Assembly: GCF_025631005.1 (NCBI RefSeq)
Contig: NZ_JAOTPL010000013.1
Span: 1 to 64,000, forward strand
DNA from: Haoranjiania flava
GTDB lineage: Bacteria > Bacteroidota > Bacteroidia > Chitinophagales > Chitinophagaceae
DNA length: 64,000 nucleotides
Direction of reading: 5' to 3'
A program made the translations under genes and the position numbers. Shown here piece by piece: positions 44,599 through 53,109 of the stretch (position 1 is the stretch's first letter; each line of letters begins with the position of its first letter). The notes beneath the pieces were generated by a model. It searched no databases. It worked only from the letters and a program-made list of their open reading frames with translations, and had not been told where the DNA came from.

Positions 44599-45519
44599 TT
44601 ACCTGGAACAGAAAGACTCAAAATTCAAAGCGTGCACGTCTTTCCTGAATGCTTCGAATTGTTCATCGCTCATATTTCTAACAGGCAATCTGAATCCGCC
44701 GCAATCAATGCCAACCAGCTTCATATAAGCTTTTCCTGTAGCAATACCTCCATATTTGCCCAAAAGCCTTATCATATCTATAGATAGTTGTTGCAGGTCG
44801 CGTGCTTTTAGTAGATCGCCGTCTTTAAATGCCTGCTGCATATCGTTGTACAAAGGAGCGGCATAATTGTATGTACTGCCTACTGCTCCAAAGGCGCCTA
44901 AGGCAAGTGCAGACAACATGTTCTCATCTCTGCCCCAAAGCATATCATACCTTCCATTATCTACATACATGCAAGAGAGGAAGTCCATAAAATCTTCATG
45001 TGTATACTTAATGCCCGCAAAGTTAGGAATAGCGCCGTTTACAGCATTTAGCAAATCATACATAGCTATATGGCAGCCTGTAAGTACCGGGATATGGTAA
45101 TAATAAAAGGCTGTATCAGGCGCGGCAGCAGCTACTTCGGCGCAACATTCGGCCAGCGCCTGTGCCGAGCCCGGTTTAAAATAAAAAGGCGCCGTAAACG
45201 AAACTGCATACAAGCCTGTTTCCTGTGTATGCTTAGCCATTTCCTTACAATCGGCCAACGAAGTACCGCCTACGAGATTGATCACTTTAAAATCTTTATC
45301 GTTCCTGGTAGCTGCCGCCCACGCTTCTGCCACTTTCTTTTTTTCTTCTTTTGTTTGCGAAACCCCCTCTCCGGTTGAGCCGTTGATAAAAGCGCCTATT
45401 ACTTTGTTCCTTTTTAAAAGCGCATAATACTGTGGTATCACGGATAGATTCAGCTCACCGTCCTTATTCATTGGTGTGAAAGGCGCTGCAATTAAGCCTT
45501 CCAGTTTTTCATTTTTCAT
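44599..45519 (-). CDS. nanA: N-acetylneuraminate lyase
   Basis: A 306-residue class I aldolase of the DHDPS/NAL superfamily that splits N-acetylneuraminate into N-acetylmannosamine and pyruvate. Key residues are the Schiff-base Lys in FAGIKYTHEDF (about residue 168), the Tyr of AFYYYHIPVLTG (about 138-149), the GSTGEGVSQTKEEK loop near residue 44 that contacts the pyruvate carboxylate, and the FGAVGSTYNYAAPLY segment. The specificity call is strengthened by neighbours: sialidase upstream (61 bases) and a NanM-like mutarotase downstream. It has no signal peptide, so it is cytoplasmic. Confidence 0.95.
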   Translation of the reverse strand: MKNEKLEGLIAAPFTPMNKDGELNLSVIPQYYALLKRNKVIGAFINGSTGEGVSQTKEEKKKVAEAWAAATRNDKDFKVINLVGGTSLADCKEMAKHTQETGLYAVSFTAPFYFKPGSAQALAECCAEVAAAAPDTAFYYYHIPVLTGCHIAMYDLLNAVNGAIPNFAGIKYTHEDFMDFLSCMYVDNGRYDMLWGRDENMLSALALGAFGAVGSTYNYAAPLYNDMQQAFKDGDLLKARDLQQLSIDMIRLLGKYGGIATGKAYMKLVGIDCGGFRLPVRNMSDEQFEAFRKDVHALNFESFCSR

Positions 45520-45580
45520 TTATTCATATTTAGCCTGCTCAATTCTCCAACAGAAATAAGAAAGCAGTAAAAAAAACTTA

Positions 45581-47131
45581 TTATTTCAAAATATCATCCA
45601 CAGGAATGCGCATGAAGTATATATATCTTACGCCTTCGTATAAGATGCCAATCGTTTTATCATCGATCGGGGTCATACACGAATATCCGAACTGTTCTCT
45701 TTCGTCCAGCAATAGCTGATCGGCGGGATTCCAGCTTTCTGCCAGATCGCGGCTGGCTTTAATAGTCATATCTACACGCTTATAAGAATGAGCAGGGTTG
45801 CTGAAAAATACAATGTCTTTTTTTGTGCCGTTTATGTTCACATTTGCTTTGATAATACTTGCCATACAAACCGGATCTTTTAAAACCGAGTAGGATGTTG
45901 CATGTTCTTTCCAGGTTTTGCCCATGTCGGCAGTAGTGGCTACGCTGCGGAATTTACCCCTGTTGTCGCGCATGGAAATCATAATAGTTCCCGGTGTAGT
46001 TTCTATCACTTGTGCTTCGGTAGTATTTGACTTGGCCCCAACACCTGCCTGCCATGTTTTGCCATGATCTTTTGAATAAACAATGGTAGACCAGGGCAGT
46101 TTATTTTCATCCCAGTACTGCGCAGCAAATACAATAGTCCCGTCCTGCATAGCGATTCCGTTTCCGGGGCCGTTGAAAAATATTTTCCATTTAGGATCTT
46201 TGATGTGGGGTGTAATGCTATAGGGCTTGCTCCAGGTGTTGCCATCGTCTTTACTGGACACCAATACAAACTGGCCTGTAGAATCAGGAGATATGCCGCC
46301 TAAAGAACCATGGATAGAGCGATTGCCTTTGCTCCACAAGGCGGCTGTCCATAAGGTTTTGGTTGCCGGATCGAATAATACAGCAGGATCGCCAACCCCG
46401 TTGTTTTTATGCGGCTCACCCATATCCATGATCTTTTGCATGGGCAGCCATGTGCGGCCTCCATCAGTACTTTTATTCATGCCCACATCAATATTGGCGG
46501 GCAGGTCACCGGAATGTTCGTATCGGATATCATACACGGCTATTAAAGCGCCGGTATTAGTATGTATTAAACCAGGTATGCGGTAGGAGTGCGAGTTATC
46601 ATCCATAGGTTTTCTAAGTGCAATACCTAATCTTCTCACCACATCTCCCTGCTCTGAAAAATTGATGTGCCGATTGCCGGAAGTTTTTATTTTATGTACT
46701 TTTAGCATCACTTTATCGTCTATGCCGGCATCATCTTTCAGCACAACGCTTATCCAGTAATTGCTTTTACCTGTTACGGGCATACCATCTAATTTTAAGG
46801 AAGCATTTTTACCGGTTGGCACAAGGGAGGTTACCAATACATTGGCTGAGAATTTAGCTGATGTATCAGTACTATATAAGTCGATCCGTGCAAAATTCTT
46901 TACTGCCGCATCGTTTAGCAGCAATTCAATCTGGTTTAACTGTATGCTTTCCGCGGCGGCCATATGAATATGCGCCACGAGATTATGGGTTTCCCTTGTA
47001 AATATGGGCGCTTTGATATTTTTTACTGAAGCTTGTGCCATGGAGCTGTCCAGAGGTTTGTAAGTAGCATTACAAGCTATAAGCAACATGTTTAATATGA
47101 TGGCAAGCTGAAATTTTTTTTTGTTTATCAT
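45581..47131 (-). CDS. nanH: Exo-alpha-sialidase, GH33
   Basis: A 516-residue exported sialidase that releases terminal sialic acid. The N-terminus is a lipoprotein-like signal (LAIILNMLLIACNA, lipobox IAC). The first ~160 residues are a beta-sandwich domain found at the N-terminus of many Bacteroidota sialidases. The catalytic propeller begins at the arginine-triad motif HSYRIPGLI (about 181-189), followed by VYDIRYEHSGDLP (acid/base Asp) and Asp-boxes STDGGRTW, SSKDDGNTW, SKDHGKTW and TADMGKTW. The nucleophile Tyr region is REQFGYSCM and ILYEGVRYIYF. It follows a hairpin in the spacer after SusD. It starts the catabolic part of the operon. Confidence 0.95.
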   Translation of the reverse strand: MINKKKFQLAIILNMLLIACNATYKPLDSSMAQASVKNIKAPIFTRETHNLVAHIHMAAAESIQLNQIELLLNDAAVKNFARIDLYSTDTSAKFSANVLVTSLVPTGKNASLKLDGMPVTGKSNYWISVVLKDDAGIDDKVMLKVHKIKTSGNRHINFSEQGDVVRRLGIALRKPMDDNSHSYRIPGLIHTNTGALIAVYDIRYEHSGDLPANIDVGMNKSTDGGRTWLPMQKIMDMGEPHKNNGVGDPAVLFDPATKTLWTAALWSKGNRSIHGSLGGISPDSTGQFVLVSSKDDGNTWSKPYSITPHIKDPKWKIFFNGPGNGIAMQDGTIVFAAQYWDENKLPWSTIVYSKDHGKTWQAGVGAKSNTTEAQVIETTPGTIMISMRDNRGKFRSVATTADMGKTWKEHATSYSVLKDPVCMASIIKANVNINGTKKDIVFFSNPAHSYKRVDMTIKASRDLAESWNPADQLLLDEREQFGYSCMTPIDDKTIGILYEGVRYIYFMRIPVDDILK

Positions 47132-47161
47132 GATAAAAAAAGCTGATGGTTAAAAATAGCA

Positions 47162-47191
47162 CAAAGGTTGCCCATAAAAAAGCAACCTTTG
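47162..47191 (-). terminator. Hairpin between SusD and nanH
   Basis: A 10-bp stem (CAAAGGTTGC at 47162-47171 with GCAACCTTTG at 47182-47191) and a T-rich loop lie after the SusD stop on the minus strand. It may be a partial terminator or processing hairpin that raises SusC/SusD over the enzymes, a common arrangement in such loci. A T-run follows only weakly. Confidence 0.55.
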
Positions 47192-47206
47192 TTTTTTATT
47201 CAAAAA

Positions 47207-48778
47207 TTATGTGCCTGGATAGCCCGGGTTTTGTTCGAGAGTTTCATCCTGGTTAAGTGTGCTCCTGTCTATCGGTAATAAGAGTTTGTGTTTTTCAGTA
47301 GCTTCGTTTAGCACACCCACCAAAGGTAAGTCTGTTCTAAATGCTAAAGGCTTTCCATTTGCATCCTGCATTCTTCTAAGATCATACCAGCGTTTCCCTT
47401 CTCCTACCAGCTCTTTTGTTCTTTCCCAGAAAATGGCAAGTTCATTTTGTTCAAACGTGCCGTTTACAAATTCCTGTCCGGCAGGAATGGCTCCTCCGAA
47501 AGCTCTTTTTCTTACAATATTCACTTCATTGCCTGGATCTTGTCCTTGTTTGTTTTTGATTTCTGCTAAAAGAAGATATGCTTCTGCCAGCCTGTAAACA
47601 GGCACATCGTCGGAAAAACTTCTGTTGTTGTTTACCACAGTTCCAATAAATTTTTTCATGAGAATGTATCCATTGGCGTTACTAACAGGTTTTTTGTAGA
47701 TGGGGAAGAAGGTAAGGTCGGCTCTTTGGTCGCCGGAAGCGTATTGTTTGTACAAATTGTAGGTGTATTCGTAACGCAGTATAGATCCTCCGCCTGCGAT
47801 ATTCAGCGGGTCGCCTGAAAAAGCAACGCCGTTTTTATCTACAAAACTTCCCATTGCATCAGCTTGCGCGTAAAGAAATTGACCAAAATTGTTTGTTGCC
47901 TCACCCTGTAGGTATCTAAGGGCAAAGATGATTTCACTATTGCCTTTTTTGTTATAGTTAAACACATCTGCAAAAGAGGGTTGCAGGCTATATCTTGGTA
48001 TTACGTCTTCCACCGCGGACCTTGCTGTGGCTAAATCCGCTACTGTATTTGCGGGTGCTGCATTATCCATATTTACCTTTGCCGTCCACAGATACACTTC
48101 TGTCTTGAGCATTTGCGTCGCGGCCAGGCTCCATTGGCCTTTATTTGCCTTGGTGGTATAATCCCCATTGAAGTTGGTGATTGATTTATCAATGTCCGAT
48201 TTAATTAAATCAAAAGTCTCTTTTTCGGTTTTGCTTCTTGGTACGAAAGCTTCTGTTTGTGATTTCGGCGTATTGACAACCACCGTTGGCTGTATAACCA
48301 AAGGAACTCTTCCATATGCGCGCGCTAACTGAAAATAATAAAACGCTCGTAAACCATAGGCCTGTCCGAGATAATAGCTTTTTTGGGCATCCAGTAAAAA
48401 GCTCGCATTATTTTCAACCTGATAAATGAAATTGTTTACCTGCACTAAGGCTCGGTAAAGTTGCCCCCATGATGATACGCCGGGATTTGATTCCCTTAGA
48501 TCCTGTGTGATATAAGAACCGGAGTTTAAAGAAGAAGTGCCTGTTGCGCCGGTGCCTGTCTTCAGCAGGCCGCCTCTCATTTCGCCAAAAATATAAAAGG
48601 TAAACTGGTAGTCTCTTAGTTGTGCATGCAGGCCGGTCATAGCTCCGTCTACTTGCGCAGCATTTTTCCAGAAGTTGCCGCTTGCATAATAATCTTCGGG
48701 CGCCAGATCAAGTTTACCGCAACTGCTAACCTCAAATAAACTGATCAGGATGAGACTGTATATGAATATTTTTTTCAT
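47207..48778 (-). CDS. SusD-family lipoprotein (sialoglycan, NanU-like)
   Basis: A 523-residue SusD-type surface lipoprotein. Lipobox VSSC (ISLFEVSSCGKLDLAPEDYY) follows the hydrophobic segment. Typical features are LDLAPEDYYASGNFWKN, RALVQVNNFIYQVENNASFLL, the TPR-like YGLRAFYYFQLARAYGRVPL, YRLAEAYLLLAEIKNKQG, and the C-terminal LVGEGKRWYDLRRMQDANG and LLPIDRSTLNQDETLEQNPGY. It pairs with the SusC 17 bases upstream. In Tannerella forsythia the equivalent partner pair is NanO/NanU; the role as sialoglycan binder is inferred from that and the operon. Confidence 0.95.
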   Translation of the reverse strand: MKKIFIYSLILISLFEVSSCGKLDLAPEDYYASGNFWKNAAQVDGAMTGLHAQLRDYQFTFYIFGEMRGGLLKTGTGATGTSSLNSGSYITQDLRESNPGVSSWGQLYRALVQVNNFIYQVENNASFLLDAQKSYYLGQAYGLRAFYYFQLARAYGRVPLVIQPTVVVNTPKSQTEAFVPRSKTEKETFDLIKSDIDKSITNFNGDYTTKANKGQWSLAATQMLKTEVYLWTAKVNMDNAAPANTVADLATARSAVEDVIPRYSLQPSFADVFNYNKKGNSEIIFALRYLQGEATNNFGQFLYAQADAMGSFVDKNGVAFSGDPLNIAGGGSILRYEYTYNLYKQYASGDQRADLTFFPIYKKPVSNANGYILMKKFIGTVVNNNRSFSDDVPVYRLAEAYLLLAEIKNKQGQDPGNEVNIVRKRAFGGAIPAGQEFVNGTFEQNELAIFWERTKELVGEGKRWYDLRRMQDANGKPLAFRTDLPLVGVLNEATEKHKLLLPIDRSTLNQDETLEQNPGYPGT

Positions 48779-48795
48779 AAGATTTATTTTAAGTA

Positions 48796-51700
48796 TTAAA
48801 ATTTGAATTGGAAGGATAAAACAAATATTCTGGGTAAGGGATAGCCCGCTTCTCCTGCACCTCCAGTGCCGATGCTTCCCGACTCAGGAGAAAATAGCGT
48901 TGATTTGCTTAAGTATCCCAGATTCTGGCCGGTAAGGCTTATCTGCACACCCTGGCTTTTAATTCTTTCAGCATATTTTAAGGGTAAACTGTACATTAAG
49001 CTAATTTCTCTGAATGAAAGATAGTCTCCTCTGCTGTAAAACATGCTGCTCGGCCTGTCAACATTTCTTTTATACAACTGATCTGCCCAATAATAGGTAG
49101 GATATTTTGCATTGACATTTTCAGGAGTATAGGTGTCGAACACTTCAGAAATGGTATTGAAGGAGCCCTGCATATTGCCCATAAACCAAGCCCGCGGACC
49201 GTCATATGCCCAGAAGCCCAGTGCATAGTCCATGCGTGCAGATAAAGAAAATGCTTTGTAAGACGCGAACACAGAAAAGCCACCTGTCCAGCGCGGGATT
49301 GTACTTCCAATATACTGCCGGTCTCTAAAGTCAATCGTATCGTTGTTGTCCAAATCTTTCCACATTATATCTCCTAAAGCGATTGGAAAATAGGTTTTGT
49401 CCTTTTCAGCCTGAGTCAATGTATTGTAAATGGCAGGAGAAACCAGCTTTCTGTACCCTTCCAGGTCTACACGTTTAGCATGTTTATCTAAGTCTGCCTG
49501 GGTTCTGTAAAGATTTTCTGCAACAAAGGCGTAAGCTACACTTGGATTTTGCCCTTCCTGAAAACCTCCTACCCATATTATTTTTCCAGATGACGGATCA
49601 TAAACCTGAAAGCCGCCTTGCCTGTTATTGGGCAACCCGTTGTAAGGAAGTTTAAGAATTTTATTGTAATTGTACGCGCCATTCAGGTTAACGGTAACTC
49701 TCCAGTCCTGATTTTGTAAAGCACGGTAGTTTATATTAAATTCCACCCCTTGGTTTTGCAGGCTTCCATTATTGGTGGTAAGACTTGTAAAGCCGGAGGT
49801 AGCAGGGAGAGTAAGGGAAGAAATTTTATCAGTAGTAATTCGGTTATAATAAACTGTTGACAAATCTATTTTACGAATAAAGGTAGCATCAAAGCCGAAC
49901 TCAAATGTTGATGATCTTTCCCAAAGCAGATTTGGAAAAGGCAATCCGGTAAGCAGATATCCAATGTTAGAATTGTATTTATTGGTGCCATAAGAACCCT
50001 GAAGACTATACCGACCGATACCTGAAACGTTACCATTTTGTCCATAGCTACCTTTTAGCTTCAATTGATTGATAGTACCTGCGAGATTTTCAAAAAATTT
50101 CTCACGATGTACGTTCCAGCCTAATGAAATGCCCGGGAAGGTGCCCCAGCGGTTATTGAGCAATTTGGAATATCCGTCTCTTCTTAAGGTAAAAGTCATT
50201 AAATACCTGTTATCATAATCATAGTTTAAGCGCCCGAAGAACGACAATATTCTTTCTCTTGAATGATAAGAGTCTATGTCTCTGAACGGCGCCGCATCTT
50301 TTATTGTCAATACTAAATCCATGAAGTCGTCCGTTGGCGCTCCTTCGCCTGCAGCAGAGAAGCCTTGGGAATAAATATTGTAGTATTCGGTTCCTGCCAT
50401 AGCATTTACATTGTGTTTAGACCCCAAAGTGGATGTGTAATTCAGATAGGCGTTGTACAACTGGCTTACTGCTTTATCTGTGCTTGCCGACGACCTCCTG
50501 CTCCTGTAATAGCTGCCGGGGCTTCTTAAATAATCTCTGTCAAACGATTCATAATATCCTAAGTCATAATAATAAGTAGCATTGGCTTTCAAATAAAGCT
50601 CTTTCAAAAAATCAACTCTTATGCCCTGCACCATTGTAAATTTATCGGTATTATTCCTTCGGATAAAAGCTGAATCTGTTACCTGCGGATTGCCATCCTG
50701 ATAGTCTCTTCCTACAAGCAGCTCGCCTTTTTCATTTAGGCCGCGCATAGTCGGAGGAGCTCCTAATGACCTTGCCATGTATCTTCCCTCAGTGTTTGTT
50801 ACCGGGTCTCTCCAGTTAGCGGTTACAAAATTCAAATTCGAATTGGTTGTTAGCCATGGCTTTATTTTGTATTCGCCATTAAGTACAAAAGATAGTCTTT
50901 TATAATAAGTATTTATCGGCAAGCCCAGTTCGTGATAATAGCCTACGCCTGCATAATACTTTCCTTTATCATTGCCACCCATAGCGGAAACATTTACGTC
51001 ATTTGTATTGGCATGATCTCTAAGGGCGGCTTTCTTATAATCAAAAAAATTATAAATGAGTGTGTCCCCATATACAGGATCTATCATTGTTTTCCATCCA
51101 TCGGCAAGTTTTTTGCGATTATACTGGTCGAGTTTCATTGTACTCCAAACAGCTGAGGCGGTTTGATTGCCATCATAATATGTATTGTTAGTTGGGTTGT
51201 AAAACAAATTTCCTGTACCGAAAGGGCTTGCTGCTGTTAGCTGCGACAATCTGCCTGGCTCGTAAATACCCGAAACCTGAATAGCTTTTCTTGACCAATA
51301 GATATAATCTTCTGCATTGAGAAAATCATAGGGGTTGTTTATAGTATTGATGCCTCTCTGATATTTTATCTCTATTTCAGAACGGCCTGTTCTACCTTGT
51401 TTCGTAGTGATTAAAATCACCCCATTATTAGCGCGCGCTCCGTAAATGGCAGTTGCAGAAGCATCTTTTAGAACTTCAATACTTTCAATATCGTTTTGAT
51501 TGATGTCGCTCATGCTTCCTCTGATAATACCGTCTACTACTACGAGAGGCGAACCGCTCCCATCGTAATTTGTGCCCCCTCTGAGCACAACCGAAGGCAT
51601 GGCGCCCGGCCGGCCGGATGTTTGCTGAACCCGTAAGCCGGGTATCGTTCCGGCTAAAGCTGAGGCCGGATTGGCACGAACGCCTGTTTCCAAAACTCTT

Positions 51701-52089
51701 TCATCTAATTTTGAAACTGAACCGGTGATTTGAGATCTTCTCATTGTACCATAGCCAACCACAACTATTTCATCCATTGCATTATCGCTTAATACAAGAG
51801 AAATATTAATTGTGGTATTGTCTCCTACAGTTACCCGTTGCGATTCGTAACCTGTAAAAGACACATTTAATACATCTCCCTTTTCAGCATTGATAGCGTA
51901 CTTGCCAAAATCATCGGTAAGTGTACCGGTAGTTGGTTTACCAACTATCTGCACCGCCGCACCTTCCAAAGGTTTCTGCCCCTCTCCTGTAACAGTACCC
52001 ACAACTCTCTGGATTTGCGCATCCGTAAAATATCCCAAACAAAGCATTGCCAATAACAGCAATAGTTTGAGCTTGAAGAATTGTTTCAT
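48796..52089 (-). CDS. SusC-family TonB-dependent receptor (sialoglycan, NanO-like)
   Basis: A 1097-residue outer-membrane receptor that imports sialic acid or sialoglycan fragments. Signal peptide LLLLLAMLCLGYFTDAQ, then a carboxypeptidase-D regulatory-like domain (QRVVGTVTGEGQKPLEGAAV), the linker DEIVVVGYGTMRR, the plug with EVLKDASATAIYGARANNGV, and a barrel ending LSFQFKF. ATG 52089 is preferred over 52143 because it gives the signal peptide directly and leaves room for the promoter, whose -7 box (52128-52135 on the complement) and operator arms would otherwise lie in coding DNA. First gene of the nan operon; divergent to the GntR regulator. Confidence 0.95.
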   Translation of the reverse strand: MKQFFKLKLLLLLAMLCLGYFTDAQIQRVVGTVTGEGQKPLEGAAVQIVGKPTTGTLTDDFGKYAINAEKGDVLNVSFTGYESQRVTVGDNTTINISLVLSDNAMDEIVVVGYGTMRRSQITGSVSKLDERVLETGVRANPASALAGTIPGLRVQQTSGRPGAMPSVVLRGGTNYDGSGSPLVVVDGIIRGSMSDINQNDIESIEVLKDASATAIYGARANNGVILITTKQGRTGRSEIEIKYQRGINTINNPYDFLNAEDYIYWSRKAIQVSGIYEPGRLSQLTAASPFGTGNLFYNPTNNTYYDGNQTASAVWSTMKLDQYNRKKLADGWKTMIDPVYGDTLIYNFFDYKKAALRDHANTNDVNVSAMGGNDKGKYYAGVGYYHELGLPINTYYKRLSFVLNGEYKIKPWLTTNSNLNFVTANWRDPVTNTEGRYMARSLGAPPTMRGLNEKGELLVGRDYQDGNPQVTDSAFIRRNNTDKFTMVQGIRVDFLKELYLKANATYYYDLGYYESFDRDYLRSPGSYYRSRRSSASTDKAVSQLYNAYLNYTSTLGSKHNVNAMAGTEYYNIYSQGFSAAGEGAPTDDFMDLVLTIKDAAPFRDIDSYHSRERILSFFGRLNYDYDNRYLMTFTLRRDGYSKLLNNRWGTFPGISLGWNVHREKFFENLAGTINQLKLKGSYGQNGNVSGIGRYSLQGSYGTNKYNSNIGYLLTGLPFPNLLWERSSTFEFGFDATFIRKIDLSTVYYNRITTDKISSLTLPATSGFTSLTTNNGSLQNQGVEFNINYRALQNQDWRVTVNLNGAYNYNKILKLPYNGLPNNRQGGFQVYDPSSGKIIWVGGFQEGQNPSVAYAFVAENLYRTQADLDKHAKRVDLEGYRKLVSPAIYNTLTQAEKDKTYFPIALGDIMWKDLDNNDTIDFRDRQYIGSTIPRWTGGFSVFASYKAFSLSARMDYALGFWAYDGPRAWFMGNMQGSFNTISEVFDTYTPENVNAKYPTYYWADQLYKRNVDRPSSMFYSRGDYLSFREISLMYSLPLKYAERIKSQGVQISLTGQNLGYLSKSTLFSPESGSIGTGGAGEAGYPLPRIFVLSFQFKF

Positions 52090-52111
52090 AATTAATTTTT
52101 TTATTTTGATA

Positions 52112-52146
52112 AATATGTATGACATACCAAATATATCATACATATT
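52112..52146. promoter_or_regulatory. Probable GntR operator of the sialic-acid operon
   Basis: An 11-bp perfect inverted repeat (AATATGTATGA at 52112-52122 and TCATACATATT at 52136-52146) with a 13-base spacer. The spacer contains the whole -7 box of the minus-strand SusC promoter, so a bound repressor would block it. The inner half-site GTATGACATAC (52117-52127) is a shorter palindrome of the type seen at FCD-family GntR sites. The divergent GntR gene starts 80 bases to the right. Confidence 0.7.
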
Positions 52147-52157
52147 CTTATTAACAA
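52128..52157 (-). promoter_or_regulatory. SusC/nan operon promoter
   Basis: On the minus strand TTG (52155-52157) and TATATTTG (52128-52135) are separated by 19 bases, an exact match to the Bacteroidota sigma-70 pattern TTG-N19-TAnnTTTG. The SusC ATG lies 38 bases downstream. The -7 box is enclosed by the inverted repeat of the putative operator. Confidence 0.7.
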
Positions 52158-52226
52158 AAAATTTTTATAATTTTTTTTATTTTTAAAAACTAATCTTTTA
52201 TGTTTAACTTGCATTGTGAATTTACT

Positions 52227-52904
52227 ATGAAACAAAATCATGAGTTCCTGGTAGACCAGGTAGAAAAAAGACTGATCAATTATCTTAATAAAAACGACAT
52301 TAAAATAGGGCAGTCTATACCTAAAGAAATGGAACTCGTTGATATTTTGGGTGTGAGCCGCACTGTGGTAAGGGAAGCTTTGAGCAGGCTGCGAACACAA
52401 GGTCTCCTGGAAAGTAAAAGAAGACGGGGAACTATATTGACAAGCCCCGACATTTCTGTTGTATTGGGCAATAGCCTTAATCCAAATGTACTGGACAATA
52501 ACACGCTGATGGATTATTTTGAGATGCGCCTTTCTCTGGAAATAGGTATGGCAGACCTCATTATGGTAAGAAAAACCAAAAAAGATATCCAGGAGCTGAA
52601 GGAAATTATCGGTGAAGAACCAGTCATTACTAATAATATTATTTTTAAAACAGATCACGAGATTAAGTTTCACGGGAAGCTATACAGTATTACACGTAAC
52701 CAATCTATGATGAAGTTTCAAAAATTATTGTTGCCCATATTTGATTATGTACACAGAAGCGGGTTAATGAAAAAGCCGGTACGGCCGGAAAATTTTGTTT
52801 CACATGCAGATATTGTCAACATTATTGAAAACGGAAATGGTGATGATTTGCGCAATGCAATGCGAAAGCACCTCGATACGCATTTTCAGCGCATTTTAGG
52901 ATAA
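52227..52904 (+). CDS. GntR family regulator, FCD domain (NanR-like)
   Basis: A 225-residue FadR-subfamily regulator. The N-terminal winged helix covers about residues 1-70, with the motif VDILGVSRTVVREALSRLRTQG and the wing LLESKRRRGTILTSP. The C-terminal FCD domain (about 85-220) is helical, with DYFEMRLSLEIGMADLIM, FHGKLYSITRNQSMMKF, and two metal-type His positions in HADIVNIIENGNGDDLRNAMRKHLDTHF. Start 52227 is chosen over ATG 52200, which would add nine residues upstream of the usual start. It is divergent from the nan operon with an operator between, so it most likely represses it in response to sialate or a breakdown product, as NanR does in E. coli. Ligand and sign are inferred. Confidence 0.9.
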   Translation: MKQNHEFLVDQVEKRLINYLNKNDIKIGQSIPKEMELVDILGVSRTVVREALSRLRTQGLLESKRRRGTILTSPDISVVLGNSLNPNVLDNNTLMDYFEMRLSLEIGMADLIMVRKTKKDIQELKEIIGEEPVITNNIIFKTDHEIKFHGKLYSITRNQSMMKFQKLLLPIFDYVHRSGLMKKPVRPENFVSHADIVNIIENGNGDDLRNAMRKHLDTHFQRILG

Positions 52905-52943
52905 TGGATCGTTCAAAATCCTGGTGACAAATATTTCAAAAGT

Positions 52944-53017
52944 CATGCAATAACCATTAAGATTGAGCATCTGCAACAACGGGATGAGTATAAAATCTAA
53001 AAGATGGTTATTCCATG
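52944..53017 (+). repeat. CATG-hairpin leader repeat after gntR
   Basis: A 74-base unit with ends CATGCAATAACC and GGTTATTCCATG; all stem pairs hold except one C-C mismatch at position 5, the same position as the A-C mismatch in other copies. Inner block CATCTGCAACAACGGG is diverged. The linker TGGGAAATGAAAACAAATAA...ACACA follows, and then CATACAATAG at 53046 looks like the left end of a broken second unit. The next gene's ATG is 92 bases beyond the element end (53110). Confidence 0.8.
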
Positions 53018-53109
53018 TGGGAAATGAAAACAAATAAATATACACACATACAATAGAGCGATAAGATTACTGCGTATAAAATCGTGTGATTATTTATAAA
53101 GAAAATTCA

